Part shown: piece after piece, positions 34,560-43,267 of the stretch
Numbering within the stretch: position 1 is the stretch's first letter
Layout: each line of letters begins with the position of its first letter
Assembly: GCA_046330955.1 (NCBI GenBank)
Contig: JAXLRT010000008.1
Coordinates: 62,001 to 126,000, forward strand
Reading direction: 5' to 3'
DNA from: JADJPO01 sp046330955
GTDB lineage: Bacteria; Actinomycetota; Actinomycetes; Actinomycetales; Kineosporiaceae
Length of the DNA stretch: 64,000 bases
The notes under the pieces: generated by a model
The model's input: the letters and a program-made list of their open reading frames with translations, nothing else
What the model was told of the DNA's origin: nothing
The model's database searches: none
Translations under genes and position numbers: made by a program

Positions 34560-36371
34560 GTGACCACATCCACCACCACTGACGCCCCAACCAACCACGA
34601 AGCCCTCAAGGCGTGGGTGGACGAGATCGCCGCCCTGACCAAGCCGGACGCCGTGTACTGGTGTGACGGCTCGGACGCCGAGAACGAGCGCATGATGGCC
34701 GACCTGGTCGCCGGCGGCACGTTCACCAAGCTCGACAAGAAGCCCAACAGCTACTGGTGCGCCTCCGACCCCAGCGACGTCGCCCGGGTCGAGGACCGCA
34801 CCTTCATCTGTTCGGTCGACCAGGACGACGCCGGCCCCACCAACCACTGGATGGCCCCGGACGAGATGCGGGCCACCCTGAACCCGCTGTTCGACGGCTC
34901 CATGCGCGGCCGCACGATGTACGTGATCCCGTTCGTGATGGGCCGGCTCAACGCCGACAAGCCGGTGCTCGGCGTCGAGATCAGCGACAGCCCCTACGTG
35001 GTCGTCTCCATGCGGATCATGACCCGGATGGGTCAGGACGTCCTGGACGCCATGGGCACCGACGCCCCGTTCGTGAAGTGCGTGCACAGTGTCGGCGCCC
35101 CGCTCGAGCCCGGCCAGGCCGACGTCCCGTGGCCGTGCAACGACACCAAGTACATCGTCCACTACCCCGAGAGCCGCGAGATCTGGTCGTACGGCTCGGG
35201 TTACGGCGGCAACGCCCTGCTCGGCAAGAAGTGCTACGCACTGCGCATCGCCTCGGTGATGGCCCGGGACGAGGGCTGGATGGCCGAGCACATGCTGATC
35301 CTCAAGCTCACCAGCCCCCAGAACGAGGTCCACTACATCGCGGCCGCGTTCCCGAGCGCCTGCGGCAAGACCAACCTGGCCATGCTCGAGCCCACCGTTC
35401 CCGGCTGGAAGGCCGAGATGATCGGTGACGACATCGCCTGGATCCGGTTCGGCCCCGACGGCCGGCTCTACGCCCAGAACCCCGAGGCCGGCCTGTTCGG
35501 CGTCGCCCCGGGCACCGGGTGGGACACCAACGGCAACGCGATGCGCGCCATCGAGGCCGGCGGTTCCATCTTCACCAACGTCGCCCTGACCGATGACGGT
35601 GACGTCTGGTGGGAGGGCGCCACCAAGGAGAAGCCGGCGCACCTCACCGACTGGAAGAAGCGCTCCTGGACGCCGGACAACGGCGAGCTCAGCAGCCACC
35701 CGAACAGCCGGTTCTGCACCCCGATCACCAACTGCACCATCCTCGCCGAGGAGTACAACGACCCGCAGGGTGTGCCGATCTCGGCGATCCTGTTCGGTGG
35801 ACGCCGCAGCTCGGTCGTCCCGCTGGTCACCGAGGCGCGCGACTGGGCGCACGGTGTCTTCATCGCTGCCACCACCAGCTCGGAGACCACCGCCGCGGCC
35901 ACCGGTGCGGTCGGTGTCGTGCGGCGTGACCCGATGGCGATGCTGCCGTTCATCGGCTACCACGCGGGCGACTACTTCAACCACTGGCTGAAGATCGGCA
36001 AGTCCGCCGACGCCAGCAAGCTGCCGAAGATCTTCTTCGTCAACTGGTTCCGCAAGAGCGCCGAGGGCAAGTTCCTGTGGCCGGGCTTCGGTGACAACAG
36101 CCGGGTGCTGGAGTGGGTCATCGACCGGGTCGACGGCAAGGCCGACGCGGTGGAGACCCCGATCGGGCTGGTTCCGGCCAAGGGCTCGCTCGACCTGGCC
36201 GGCCTGGACATCTCCGAGGCCGAGGTGGACGAGGTCACCGCGGTCGACATCGCGGCCTGGAAGAACGAGGTCCCGCTGATCGAGGAGTGGTTCGCCAAGA
36301 TCGGTCCCAAGACTCCGTCCGTGCTGGTCGACGAACTGGACGCGCTGAAGACCCGTCTCGGCATGCAGTGA
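34560..36371 (+). CDS. pckG: Phosphoenolpyruvate carboxykinase (GTP)
   Basis: The protein has 603 residues from GTG 34560, with AGGAAGG 8 bases upstream. It is the GTP-dependent enzyme: P-loop FPSACGKTNLAML (with the hyper-reactive Cys) near residue 265, the kinase-2 element GDDIAWIRFG, substrate-binding YGGNALLGKKCYALRIAS, and the family block PRDPMAMLPFIGYHAGDYFNHWL-like sequence in the C-terminal third. It interconverts oxaloacetate and PEP in gluconeogenesis/anaplerosis in the cytoplasm. The length and all motifs are normal. It is monocistronic, followed by a strong hairpin. Confidence 0.97.
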   Translation: MTTSTTTDAPTNHEALKAWVDEIAALTKPDAVYWCDGSDAENERMMADLVAGGTFTKLDKKPNSYWCASDPSDVARVEDRTFICSVDQDDAGPTNHWMAPDEMRATLNPLFDGSMRGRTMYVIPFVMGRLNADKPVLGVEISDSPYVVVSMRIMTRMGQDVLDAMGTDAPFVKCVHSVGAPLEPGQADVPWPCNDTKYIVHYPESREIWSYGSGYGGNALLGKKCYALRIASVMARDEGWMAEHMLILKLTSPQNEVHYIAAAFPSACGKTNLAMLEPTVPGWKAEMIGDDIAWIRFGPDGRLYAQNPEAGLFGVAPGTGWDTNGNAMRAIEAGGSIFTNVALTDDGDVWWEGATKEKPAHLTDWKKRSWTPDNGELSSHPNSRFCTPITNCTILAEEYNDPQGVPISAILFGGRRSSVVPLVTEARDWAHGVFIAATTSSETTAAATGAVGVVRRDPMAMLPFIGYHAGDYFNHWLKIGKSADASKLPKIFFVNWFRKSAEGKFLWPGFGDNSRVLEWVIDRVDGKADAVETPIGLVPAKGSLDLAGLDISEAEVDEVTAVDIAAWKNEVPLIEEWFAKIGPKTPSVLVDELDALKTRLGMQ

Positions 36372-36443
36372 TCTCTGATCTCTGATCTCCTGATGCACTT
36401 CACGTTCCATCCCCGGGTTCGCCCGGAGTAGCACAGAGTGTGG

Positions 36444-36475
36444 GTGGCCGGTCTCCGTGGTGGGCGACCGGCCAC
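36444..36475 (+). terminator. pckG terminator
   Basis: GTGGCCGGTC (36444-36453) and GACCGGCCAC (36466-36475) form a perfect 10-bp stem with a 12-base loop, 73 bp after the pckG stop. Four imperfect repeats of about 20 bp containing GGACGTCGTCC follow (36487-36565). Confidence 0.7.
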
Positions 36476-36566
36476 TCGCCCTGTTTGGACCTCGTTCCGC
36501 CTGCTGGACGTCGCCCCGCGCGGTTTGGACGTCGTCCCGGCGGCTCCGGACGTCGTCGTCCCCCTT

Positions 36567-36635
36567 CATGATCGCTGTTTGATCGCACTCTGCACCGGCC
36601 CAGGCGGAGCAGACTGCGATCTGACGGTGATCATG
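36567..36635. repeat. 69-bp palindromic intergenic repeat, copy C
   Basis: Nested palindrome: CATGATC at one end and GATCATG at the other, with inner arms GATCGCACTCTGC and GCAGACTGCGATC (one mismatch) around ACCGGCCCAGGCGGA. A second 69-bp copy lies at 47906-47974. It lies between pckG and tRNA-Ser. Confidence 0.8.
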
Positions 36636-36720
36636 GGAGTCGTGACCGGCGGCGGGAACCGCGGGGTGAGCCCCCGCTCCGCGCGGCCTCACGCCGCTCC
36701 CGGCATCACCGCCGCCTCCG

Positions 36721-36763
36721 CACACGAGAAAGCCCCGGGCTGACGCCCGGGGCTTCTCGTGTG
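36721..36763 (-). terminator. tRNA-Ser terminator
   Basis: CACACGAGAAAGCCCCGGGC and GCCCGGGGCTTCTCGTGTG pair almost perfectly around TGAC, immediately 3' of tRNA-Ser on the minus strand. Confidence 0.8.
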
Positions 36764-36854
36764 CGGAGGCGGCGGGATTTGAACCCGCGATGGGGTTTTA
36801 GCCCCAAACCCGCTTAGCAGGCGGGCGCCATAGACCGGACTAGGCGACGCCTCC
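36764..36854 (-). tRNA. tRNA-Ser (anticodon GCT)
   Basis: 91 nt with a long variable arm. The acceptor GGAGGCG pairs with CGCCTCC. The anticodon stem CCCGC/GCGGG surrounds the loop CTGCTAA (anticodon GCT). The variable arm is TTTGGGGCTAAAACCCCA. The T-arm is GCGGGTTCAAATCCCGC. CCA is not encoded. Confidence 0.96.
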
Positions 36855-37272
36855 TCCTGACTGCGCCAGGGTAGCGGTCGTACCGGACGACGGGCAAAGC
36901 GGTAGACCCGCTGAGCGATCGGCCGATCGAGCGATTCCTCACACCGAGGCGACCCGGCCGGGAACCCGTCGGAACGACCACACAGAGTCACCGATCCGTG
37001 ACACGGACCGGGCGTCGCGGCACTCCGTGCCGATCTGTGCCCGACGCCACAGCTACGCCCCTGACCTGCAGCGATGGTGATTACCGAGCGCCTCGGACGG
37101 GGTTGAGGGGCGGGGGTGGCATCGGCCGTCGGTGCCCTCGACAGGCAGACGGTATGCGACGATGATGCCTACCGAACATGCCGAATCATGCACGGGTACG
37201 ATCCGCCGCCCTGACCGTCGATCGAACGACCACCGGACGGGTTCCGTGCACCATTCCTCGGAGGTGCATGCT
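36855..37272. other. Intergenic region upstream of LCP gene
   Basis: About 420 bp with no gene recognised. It contains the tRNA-Ser promoter (minus) and, towards 37260, GGAGGT as ribosome site of the LCP gene. A small inverted repeat GTCAC-CGATCC-GTGAC lies near 36987-37002. Confidence 0.5.
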
Positions 37273-39015
37273 GTGACCCAGGTCGCGCCGCACTCCGGTC
37301 GGCATTCCTGGCGCGACTCAGACGCCCCCCTCCGTCGGCGCGACGCCCGGGAGGCCCAGCGCGGCCATCACGGGCCGGCCCAGCACGGCTCCTCCGTACC
37401 GGCGTCCGACGGCTACGGCAGTGCCTCCGCGCCGCCGCCGGTCCCGCCCCCCGGACCTCATGGGTACGGTTCCGACGCCATCACCAGCCTGCAGCGTGAC
37501 CCCGGTCCGGCACGGGGACGACACGCCACCAGTTACGGACAGAACTACCCGCGGGTGATCGGCTGGACCCTGCTGGGCACCGTCCTGCCCGGTGCCGGAC
37601 TGATCGCCGCCGGACGACGGGTCAGCGGCACCATCGCCATCGCCGTCGCCTCCCTGGTGTTCTCGGCCGGGGTCACCTTTGCCCTGGTGGGCGACCCGAT
37701 CGGCCTGGTCGGCTCGATGGTGAGCAACCCCAACCGGCTGATCGTGCTGGCCGCCGGCCTGATCACGATCCTGGTGCTCTGGGTCGGGGTCGTGATCGGC
37801 ACACACTCCTCACTGCGGCGCTACGCCCACCTCGGCACGGGCCAACGGATGGTCAGCTCGCTGCTGGTCACCGCGCTCATCGCCCTGGTGGCGCTGCCGA
37901 CGGCCAAGGCCGGCAGCTACGCGCTGATCCTGCGTGACACCGTCACGGGCATCTTCACCAGCAACGGCTCGGGGTCGACCACCGCGGGTGCTGCGCGGCC
38001 CAACAAGGCCCACGGCGCCGACCCCTGGGCCAGCCTGCCCCGGGTCAACGTGCTGCTGATCGGTTCGGACGCCGGGGCCGACCGGATCGGCATCCGCCCC
38101 GACACCCTGATCCTGGCCAGCATCAACACCCGCACCGGCGACACCGTGCTGTTCTCCCTGCCCCGCAACCTGCAGAAGGTGCCGTTCCCGCCGGGCAGCC
38201 GGCAGGCCGCCGACAACGTCGGGGGCTACTTCGAGTGCCAGGACGCCGCCGGCGTCCCGCAGTGCCTGCTCAACGCCATGTGGACCTTCGGCGAGGAGCA
38301 CTGGAAGCAGTACTACGCCGACCAGCCCTCGGCCTACGACGCCGGGCTGCGCGCCACCTCCGACGCGGTCGAGCAGGTCACCGGGCTGCCGGTGCACCAG
38401 TACGCCATGCTCAACCTGCGCGGGTTCATGCAGTTCGTCGACGCCATCGGCGGCATCACGGTCAACGTCCGGCAGCGGCTGCCGATCGGCGGCAGCTCCG
38501 AGACCCACGTCGCCACCGGTGGCTGGATCGAGGCCGGCCCCAACCAGCACCTCGACGGCTACCACGCCCTCTGGTACGCGCGCTCCCGCTGGTCGACCGA
38601 CGACTTCGACCGGATGCGCCGCCAGCGCTGCGTCATCGGCTCGGTCATCAAGGAGGCCGACCCGGCCAAGCTGGCCCTGGCCTTCCCGCAGATCGCCGCC
38701 GCGGCCAAGTCGAACATCACCACCGGCATCCCGCTGGCCGACCTGAGCGCCTGGGTGAGCCTGACCCAGAAGGTGCAGAAGGCCAAGGTGCGCTCGCTGC
38801 CGTTCACCTCCTCGGTGATCAACACCGCCAACCCGGACATCGAGGCGGTCCATCGCCTGGTGCAGGAGGCCATCAACCCGCCGGCCGAGCCCACGCCGTC
38901 CGTCGCGCCCTCGCCGGTGACCACGCCGGGCCACGGCAAGCCCACGCCGAATCCCAGCAAGACCGGCACGCCGACCGACGCCAAGCACGCCCAGGACATC
39001 AACGCCGTCTGCTGA
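37273..39015 (+). CDS. LytR-CpsA-Psr (LCP) family cell-wall glycopolymer transferase
   Basis: The protein has 580 residues from GTG 37273, with GGAGGT 8 bases upstream; ATG 37268 is out of frame and stops at once. The N-terminal 95 residues are cytoplasmic, polar and Pro/His-rich. Four hydrophobic segments follow (residues of about 100-230). The extracellular LCP domain begins VNVLLIGSDAGADRIGIRPDT (Asp/Arg pyrophosphate-binding), LFSLPRNLQKVPFP (Arg), then NLRGFMQFVDAIGGITVNV, HLDGYHALWYARSR and DFDRMRRQRCVI (Arg pair). The C-terminus is a Pro/Thr-rich tail. The family attaches teichoic-acid-like polymers or arabinogalactan to peptidoglycan. The four helices before the domain are more than the usual one. 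Confidence 0.92.
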   Translation: MTQVAPHSGRHSWRDSDAPLRRRDAREAQRGHHGPAQHGSSVPASDGYGSASAPPPVPPPGPHGYGSDAITSLQRDPGPARGRHATSYGQNYPRVIGWTLLGTVLPGAGLIAAGRRVSGTIAIAVASLVFSAGVTFALVGDPIGLVGSMVSNPNRLIVLAAGLITILVLWVGVVIGTHSSLRRYAHLGTGQRMVSSLLVTALIALVALPTAKAGSYALILRDTVTGIFTSNGSGSTTAGAARPNKAHGADPWASLPRVNVLLIGSDAGADRIGIRPDTLILASINTRTGDTVLFSLPRNLQKVPFPPGSRQAADNVGGYFECQDAAGVPQCLLNAMWTFGEEHWKQYYADQPSAYDAGLRATSDAVEQVTGLPVHQYAMLNLRGFMQFVDAIGGITVNVRQRLPIGGSSETHVATGGWIEAGPNQHLDGYHALWYARSRWSTDDFDRMRRQRCVIGSVIKEADPAKLALAFPQIAAAAKSNITTGIPLADLSAWVSLTQKVQKAKVRSLPFTSSVINTANPDIEAVHRLVQEAINPPAEPTPSVAPSPVTTPGHGKPTPNPSKTGTPTDAKHAQDINAVC

Positions 39016-39020
39016 CGGCA

Positions 39021-39075
39021 CCAAACCCCCGATCGGGCTGCTCACCGCGTGGTGAGCAGCCCGATCGAGGTTTGG
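39021..39075. terminator. Bidirectional terminator
   Basis: CGATCGGGCTGCTCACC (39030-39046) and its exact inverse (39051-39067) flank GCGT. Outer CCAAACC and GGTTTGG extend the stem and provide an A/T-rich side on each strand. It is shared by the converging LCP and P450 genes. Confidence 0.9.
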
Positions 39076-39088
39076 TTCGGCGTCCGGG

Positions 39089-40351
39089 TCAGGCGGCGGT
39101 GACCCGCACCGGGAACTTCTTGATCCCGTTGACGAAGTTGGACCGCACCCGCTTGACCTCACCGGCCAGTTCGATCGAGCCGAGCCGGGGCAGCAGCTCC
39201 TCGAACATCAGCCGGATCTCCATCCGGGCCAGGTTGTTGCCCAGGCACAGGTGGGGGCTGGTCTTGCCGAACGTCATGTGATCGACATTCGTGCGGGTCA
39301 CGTCGAGGGTGTACGGGTCGGGGAACACGTCCTCGTCCCGGTTGCCCGAGGCGAACCACATGACCACCTTGTCGCCCTCCCGGATGGTCTTACCGTGCAG
39401 CTCGACGTCGCGGGTCGCCGTCCGGCGGAAGTGGTAGACCGGCGAGGCCCACCGCAACAGCTCCTCGAGCGCCCCGGCGATCCGCGAGGGGTCCTCCTGC
39501 AGGTAGCGCAGCTGCTCGGGGTGATTGATCAGCGCGAGCATGGCGTGGCTGATCGAGTGCCGGGTGGTCTCGTTCCCGGCGATCACCAGCAGCGTGAAGT
39601 AGTTCTCGAAGTCCTTCTGGCTCAACGGAATGCCGTCCTCGGGCATCCGGTTCGCCAGGATCGAGATCAGGTCGGTGCCGTCCCCGCCGGTGCGTTTGGC
39701 CTTGAGGTCGTTGCCGTAGTCCCAGACCTCCTGCACCGTGGGCGAGCGGAACGGCAGGTGCTTGTACTTGTCGCTCTCGGGCAGGTCGGCGCGGAACTTG
39801 GTGTAGTCGGGGTCGGTGTTGCCGACGAACTCGTTGCCCCAGGCGATCAGCTGGCCGGTGTGCTCCTTGGGGACGTCGAGCAGCCGGGCCAGCACCTGGA
39901 TCGGGAAGTCGGCGCTGATCTTCTGGACGAAGTCGAACTCGGGGGTACTCAGCGCCTCGTCGACGGTGACCTTGGTGAGCTGGCGCAGGAAGTCCTCGTA
40001 CTGGCGCAGGTTGCGGGGCGAGAACTCGCGCTGCACCAGCTTGCGCAACGCTGCGTGGCGCGCGCCGTCCGTCTCGAGGATCGAACGGCGCGCGTCCATC
40101 AGGTCGTCGTCCACCTCTTCGAGGTTGACGAACCGGGACGAGGTGAACGTGTCCGGGTCGCCGTCCACGGTGGCGATGTCCGCGTACCGGGTGACGGACC
40201 AGAACCCCTTGTTGGGCGCGGGTTCCTCGCTCCAGTGCAGCGGGTCCTCGCGGCGCAGGGTGTCGAACTGCCCCCAGCCCAGGTTGTCCCGGAACGCGTC
40301 CAGGTTGGTCAGATCGATCTGGTCCAGGGGGACGGCGGTCGGCGCGGTCAC
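39089..40351 (-). CDS. Cytochrome P450
   Basis: The soluble bacterial P450 has 420 residues from GTG 40351. The I-helix motif is LVIAGNETTRHSI, with the E-x-x-R pair in EELLRWASPVYHF. The heme-binding loop is FGKTSPHLCLGNNLARME with ligand Cys369. The ending EVKRVRSNFVNGIKKFPVRV is typical of actinobacterial CYPs acting on steroids, terpenes or aromatics, but the substrate cannot be read from sequence. It follows the glutamine-synthetase-like gene by 10 bp and is transcribed with it. No dedicated ferredoxin gene lies next to it; the reductase at 52974 is plant-ferredoxin type. Confidence 0.95.
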   Translation of the reverse strand: MTAPTAVPLDQIDLTNLDAFRDNLGWGQFDTLRREDPLHWSEEPAPNKGFWSVTRYADIATVDGDPDTFTSSRFVNLEEVDDDLMDARRSILETDGARHAALRKLVQREFSPRNLRQYEDFLRQLTKVTVDEALSTPEFDFVQKISADFPIQVLARLLDVPKEHTGQLIAWGNEFVGNTDPDYTKFRADLPESDKYKHLPFRSPTVQEVWDYGNDLKAKRTGGDGTDLISILANRMPEDGIPLSQKDFENYFTLLVIAGNETTRHSISHAMLALINHPEQLRYLQEDPSRIAGALEELLRWASPVYHFRRTATRDVELHGKTIREGDKVVMWFASGNRDEDVFPDPYTLDVTRTNVDHMTFGKTSPHLCLGNNLARMEIRLMFEELLPRLGSIELAGEVKRVRSNFVNGIKKFPVRVTAA

Positions 40352-40361
40352 TGCGGGCTCC

Positions 40362-41714
40362 TCACAGGTGGTAGGCGTACTCGCGGAACTCCCAGTCCGT
40401 GATCCAGTGGGAGAACCGCTCCAGCTCGTTGCGCTTGTAGGCCAGGAACGTGGTCACGAACGGCGCGCCCAGCACCTCGCAGAACGCCTCGTCCTTCTCC
40501 AGGGCGTCCAGGGCGGTGCCCAGGTCGGACGGCAACATCGCCGAGCGGCTCGGGTCGTAGCCGTACCCCTCGAGCGGCGCGGCCGGCTCGATCTTGTCGC
40601 GGATGCCGAGGTAGGCGGCGGCGAGCAGGCCCGCGATCGCCAGGTACGGGTTGGCGCTGGCGTCCCCCAGGCGCAGTTCGAGCCGGGACGACGACCCGCG
40701 CTCCGGCGGGATGCGCACCATCGCCGAGCGGTTGTCCAGGCCCCAGTCGATCAGCCACGGGGCCAGGGTGTCGGGCCCGAATCGCTTGTAGGAGTTGATG
40801 GTCGGGTTGGACACCGCCGCCAGCGCGGGCGCGTGGGCCAGGATGCCGCCGATGGCGTGGTGGGCGACCTGCGAGAGGCCGTGGGCGCCGTCCGGGTCGT
40901 CGAACAGCGCCGTGCCGTCGCCGTCCGTGGTGGAGAAGTGCAGGTGGAAGCCGGACCCGCCCTCGTCGTTGAACGGCTTGGCCATGAAGGTGGCCAGCTT
41001 GCCGGACTCGCGGGCGAACTCCTTGATCGCGGCCTTGAACAGGTGCGCGCGGTCGGCGGCGTCCAGGGCCGGCGAGTGCCACAGGTTGATCTCGAACTGC
41101 CCCGAGGCGAACTCGTGGTTGGCGGCGAAGACGTCCAGGCCGTACTCGCCGAGGCGGCGCAGCATGGGCAGCAGCAGGTTCTCGGGGTCGCCCTTCAGGC
41201 CCGAGACGTAGACGTTGCCGGTGGCCTCGCCGTAGCGCTCCCAGCCGGAGGGGTTGGCGGTGGACGGGTTGAGCACGAAGAACTCGAGCTCGGGCCCGGC
41301 GATCGGGGTCATGCCGAGTTCGGCGAAGTGCTCGACGGCGCGGCGCAGCACCTGGCGGGGGCTCTCGGCCGAGGGCGTGCCGTCCGGGTTGACCAGGTCG
41401 GCGATGCAGTGGGCCACGCCCGGTGCCCAGGGCATGGGGCGCAGCGTCGAGGCGTCCGGCACGGCGAGGATGTCGGGCAACCCGTCGGCCAGACCGCCCT
41501 CGATCTCGACCACATCGCCCATCGGGCTGGTGCCGTAGACCGAGCGGCAGAACGCGATGCCGCTGCCCGCCGTCCGGGCGAAGTGGCTGACCAGCAGGTC
41601 CCGGCTGCGATCGGTACCGATCAGGTCGGCATATCCCAACCGGACGACGTCGATCCCTTGCTCGGTCAGACGGCCCTGGGCCTCCTGCAGACGGGCCGCA
41701 TCCACGTGAGCCAC
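40362..41714 (-). CDS. Glutamine-synthetase-like gamma-glutamyl-amine ligase (PuuA/GlnA3 type)
   Basis: The protein has 450 residues from GTG 41714, with GGAGGT 5 bases upstream. The GS fold is complete: AGPELEFFVLN (metal Glu), NHEFASGQFEINLWH, GSGFHLHFSTTDGDG (ATP/metal site), NPTINSYKRFG, DNRSAMVRIPPE and SRLELRLGDASANPYLAIAGLLAA. The adenylylation loop of ordinary GS I is not evident. Neighbouring catabolic genes and a PuuD-like hydrolase favour gamma-glutamylation of an amine, as in PuuA, GlnA3 or aniline TdnQ, over ammonia assimilation; this is inference. It is the first gene of the GS-P450 operon, with the CGTTTG-N4-CGAAC operator 15 bp upstream. Confidence 0.88.
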   Translation of the reverse strand: MAHVDAARLQEAQGRLTEQGIDVVRLGYADLIGTDRSRDLLVSHFARTAGSGIAFCRSVYGTSPMGDVVEIEGGLADGLPDILAVPDASTLRPMPWAPGVAHCIADLVNPDGTPSAESPRQVLRRAVEHFAELGMTPIAGPELEFFVLNPSTANPSGWERYGEATGNVYVSGLKGDPENLLLPMLRRLGEYGLDVFAANHEFASGQFEINLWHSPALDAADRAHLFKAAIKEFARESGKLATFMAKPFNDEGGSGFHLHFSTTDGDGTALFDDPDGAHGLSQVAHHAIGGILAHAPALAAVSNPTINSYKRFGPDTLAPWLIDWGLDNRSAMVRIPPERGSSSRLELRLGDASANPYLAIAGLLAAAYLGIRDKIEPAAPLEGYGYDPSRSAMLPSDLGTALDALEKDEAFCEVLGAPFVTTFLAYKRNELERFSHWITDWEFREYAYHL

Positions 41715-41728
41715 GCCACACCTCCATT

Positions 41729-41744
41729 CGTTTGGGGACGAACA
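41729..41744. promoter_or_regulatory. Shared operator site 1 (CGTTTG-GGGA-CGAACA)
   Basis: An inverted repeat between the divergent GS-like operon and the ADC-like/MarR operon. The same motif recurs at 51833, 53973 and 54049, with a degenerate copy at 47845. The likely regulator is the MarR encoded at 42692. Confidence 0.65.
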
Positions 41745-41858
41745 ATATCCGCTCGCTCACGACGGCGACAAGAGGTTCCGTCCGGCAGCACCCAGGGGAT
41801 ATCGTACGGAACCTAACGACTACTGGGCGTTCTGCGACCGCTGCGTGACGGAGGACCG

Positions 41859-42659
41859 ATGACCGAGGTGAAAGGGTTCTTCTACCCTCGCACAGCCCGG
41901 GGCAATTCCGGCATCATCCCGTCGCCGCCCTGGTTCTACTCCGGTGACCTGCTCACCGTGGAGTACCGCACCGACCCGGCCCGGGTGGCCGAACTGCTGC
42001 CCGCCCCGCTCGAGCTCGCCGACGAGGACCCCGGCGCGGTGGCGCTGATCTGGGCCGACTGGCAGTCGTGCTCGGCCTCGCGCGCCGAACTGCTCGACCC
42101 GGTGCGCGCGCAGTACAAGGAGGCGTTCGTCGTCGTCCGCTGCTCCTACCGCGGGACGACGTACTCGCGCTGCGTCTACATCTGGGTCGACAAGGACTTC
42201 GCCATCGCCCGCGGCCTGCACCAGGGCTACCCCAAGAAGCTGGGTTCGATGTGGCAGACCCGGCCGCACCCGTTCGCCCAGGGGGCGCCGCAGCTCGGCC
42301 CGGGTGGGGTGTTCGGGGCGACGCTGGCCGCCGGCGACCGGCGCCTCGCCGAGGCGGTGCTGACGCTGCGCGAGCCGAGCGAGACCAACGGCTTCGTCAA
42401 CGGTCACCCGATGGCCCACCACCGGGTCTACCCGGGCATCGGCCGCGGCGAGCCCGACGCGTTCGCCGAGCTGATCTCGAGCTCGGGGGCGGCATTCGAG
42501 CGCGGCCAGGCCTGGCGCGGGGACGTCGACGTCCGGCTGTTCCCCTCCCCCACCGAGGAGCTCGACCGGCTGCGCGTCGACGAGATCATCGGCGGTTACT
42601 ACTGCCAGGTCGGGGTGGTCTGGGACGGCGGCACCTCGCTGGAGCGGTTGACCCCCTGA
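41859..42659 (+). CDS. Acetoacetate decarboxylase-family protein
   Basis: The protein has 266 residues from ATG 41859. It has the ADC barrel: LLTVEYRTDPARVAELLPAP, then YKEAFVVVRCSYRG, CVYIWVDKDFAIARG and GYPKKLGSMWQTRPHPF, where the double Lys aligns with the Schiff-base Lys of acetoacetate decarboxylase. Members also act as decarboxylases, aldolases or dehydratases on other beta-keto acids. Its position in the regulon and close to the MarR gene (32 bp) suggests a late step of the catabolic route. The substrate is not determinable. Confidence 0.88.
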   Translation: MTEVKGFFYPRTARGNSGIIPSPPWFYSGDLLTVEYRTDPARVAELLPAPLELADEDPGAVALIWADWQSCSASRAELLDPVRAQYKEAFVVVRCSYRGTTYSRCVYIWVDKDFAIARGLHQGYPKKLGSMWQTRPHPFAQGAPQLGPGGVFGATLAAGDRRLAEAVLTLREPSETNGFVNGHPMAHHRVYPGIGRGEPDAFAELISSSGAAFERGQAWRGDVDVRLFPSPTEELDRLRVDEIIGGYYCQVGVVWDGGTSLERLTP

Positions 42660-42691
42660 CCGGGGGCGGCAGCAGCATCGGATGGTGAGCG

Positions 42692-43198
42692 ATGATCCGA
42701 CGGCACTCCCTGGCCGAGATCGAGCAGGCCATGACGGCGCAGGTGGAGCACCTGGCCCTGGACTTCCCGGTGGCGCTGGCGGTCTCGAACCTGCACCGGT
42801 CGGCCAACGCGGTGCGCACTCACCTGACCCGCACCGTGCTGCGGCCCGCCGGCCTCACCTGGAGCGGGTTCACGGTGCTGTGGACGGTGTGGATCTGGCA
42901 CGGCCTCGAGACCCGTGAGGTGGCCGAACTGGCCAGCATCTCGAAGGCCACGCTGACCGGGGTGGTCAAGACACTGGAACGCGACGGGCTGCTGCAACGC
43001 CACCCGGTCGAAGGGGACCGCCGCCTGGTGTTCCTCGACCTCACCGACGCCGGCCGCGAGCTGCTGGAACAGCTCTACCCGGCGTTCAACGCCGCCGAGG
43101 CCGAGACCGTCGCCGGCCTGGACGCCGTCCAGCTGGCCGAGCTGACCGCGTACCTGCGCCGGGTGACCACCCGGGTTCTGGACCTGTCGGATTCCTGA
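42692..43198 (+). CDS. MarR-family regulator (paralogue 1)
   Basis: The protein has 168 residues from ATG 42692. The winged helix is LTWSGFTVLWTVWIWHGLET, VAELASISKATLTGVVKTLERDGLL and RHPVEGDRRLVFLDLTDAG, flanked by dimerisation helices. It is closely similar to the MarR protein at 59134 (shared LTW-G--VLW-VW-W--ETR pattern and K-TLTGVVKTLE). It is co-transcribed with the ADC-like gene, downstream of operator site 1, so it is likely autoregulatory and the best candidate for the CGTTYG-N4-CGAACG operator. The ligand is presumably a pathway substrate or intermediate. Confidence 0.92.
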   Translation: MIRRHSLAEIEQAMTAQVEHLALDFPVALAVSNLHRSANAVRTHLTRTVLRPAGLTWSGFTVLWTVWIWHGLETREVAELASISKATLTGVVKTLERDGLLQRHPVEGDRRLVFLDLTDAGRELLEQLYPAFNAAEAETVAGLDAVQLAELTAYLRRVTTRVLDLSDS

Positions 43199-43210
43199 GC
43201 CAGATCGATC

Positions 43211-43261
43211 GCAGTGGCGGGATCTGGTGTCGTCAGGGCGCACAGAATCCCGCCACTGTGC
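43211..43261. terminator. Long-loop hairpin between converging genes
   Basis: GCAGTGGCGGGAT (43211-43223) pairs with ATCCCGCCACTG (43247-43258) over 12 bp around a 23-base loop. It lies between the MarR stop and the converging ATPase stop and could terminate both. Confidence 0.5.
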
Positions 43262-43267
43262 TCGGCC

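Noticed and set aside
36487..36565. Possible coiled-coil peptide encoded on the minus strand (DDVQTARGDVQQ)
   Set aside because: It arises from four imperfect GGACGTCGTCC repeats in a terminator region, without a start or ribosome site.
34287..36725. Minus-strand open frame of 812 codons opposite pckG
   Set aside because: It is antisense of a fully motif-bearing pckG and shows no protein family features.
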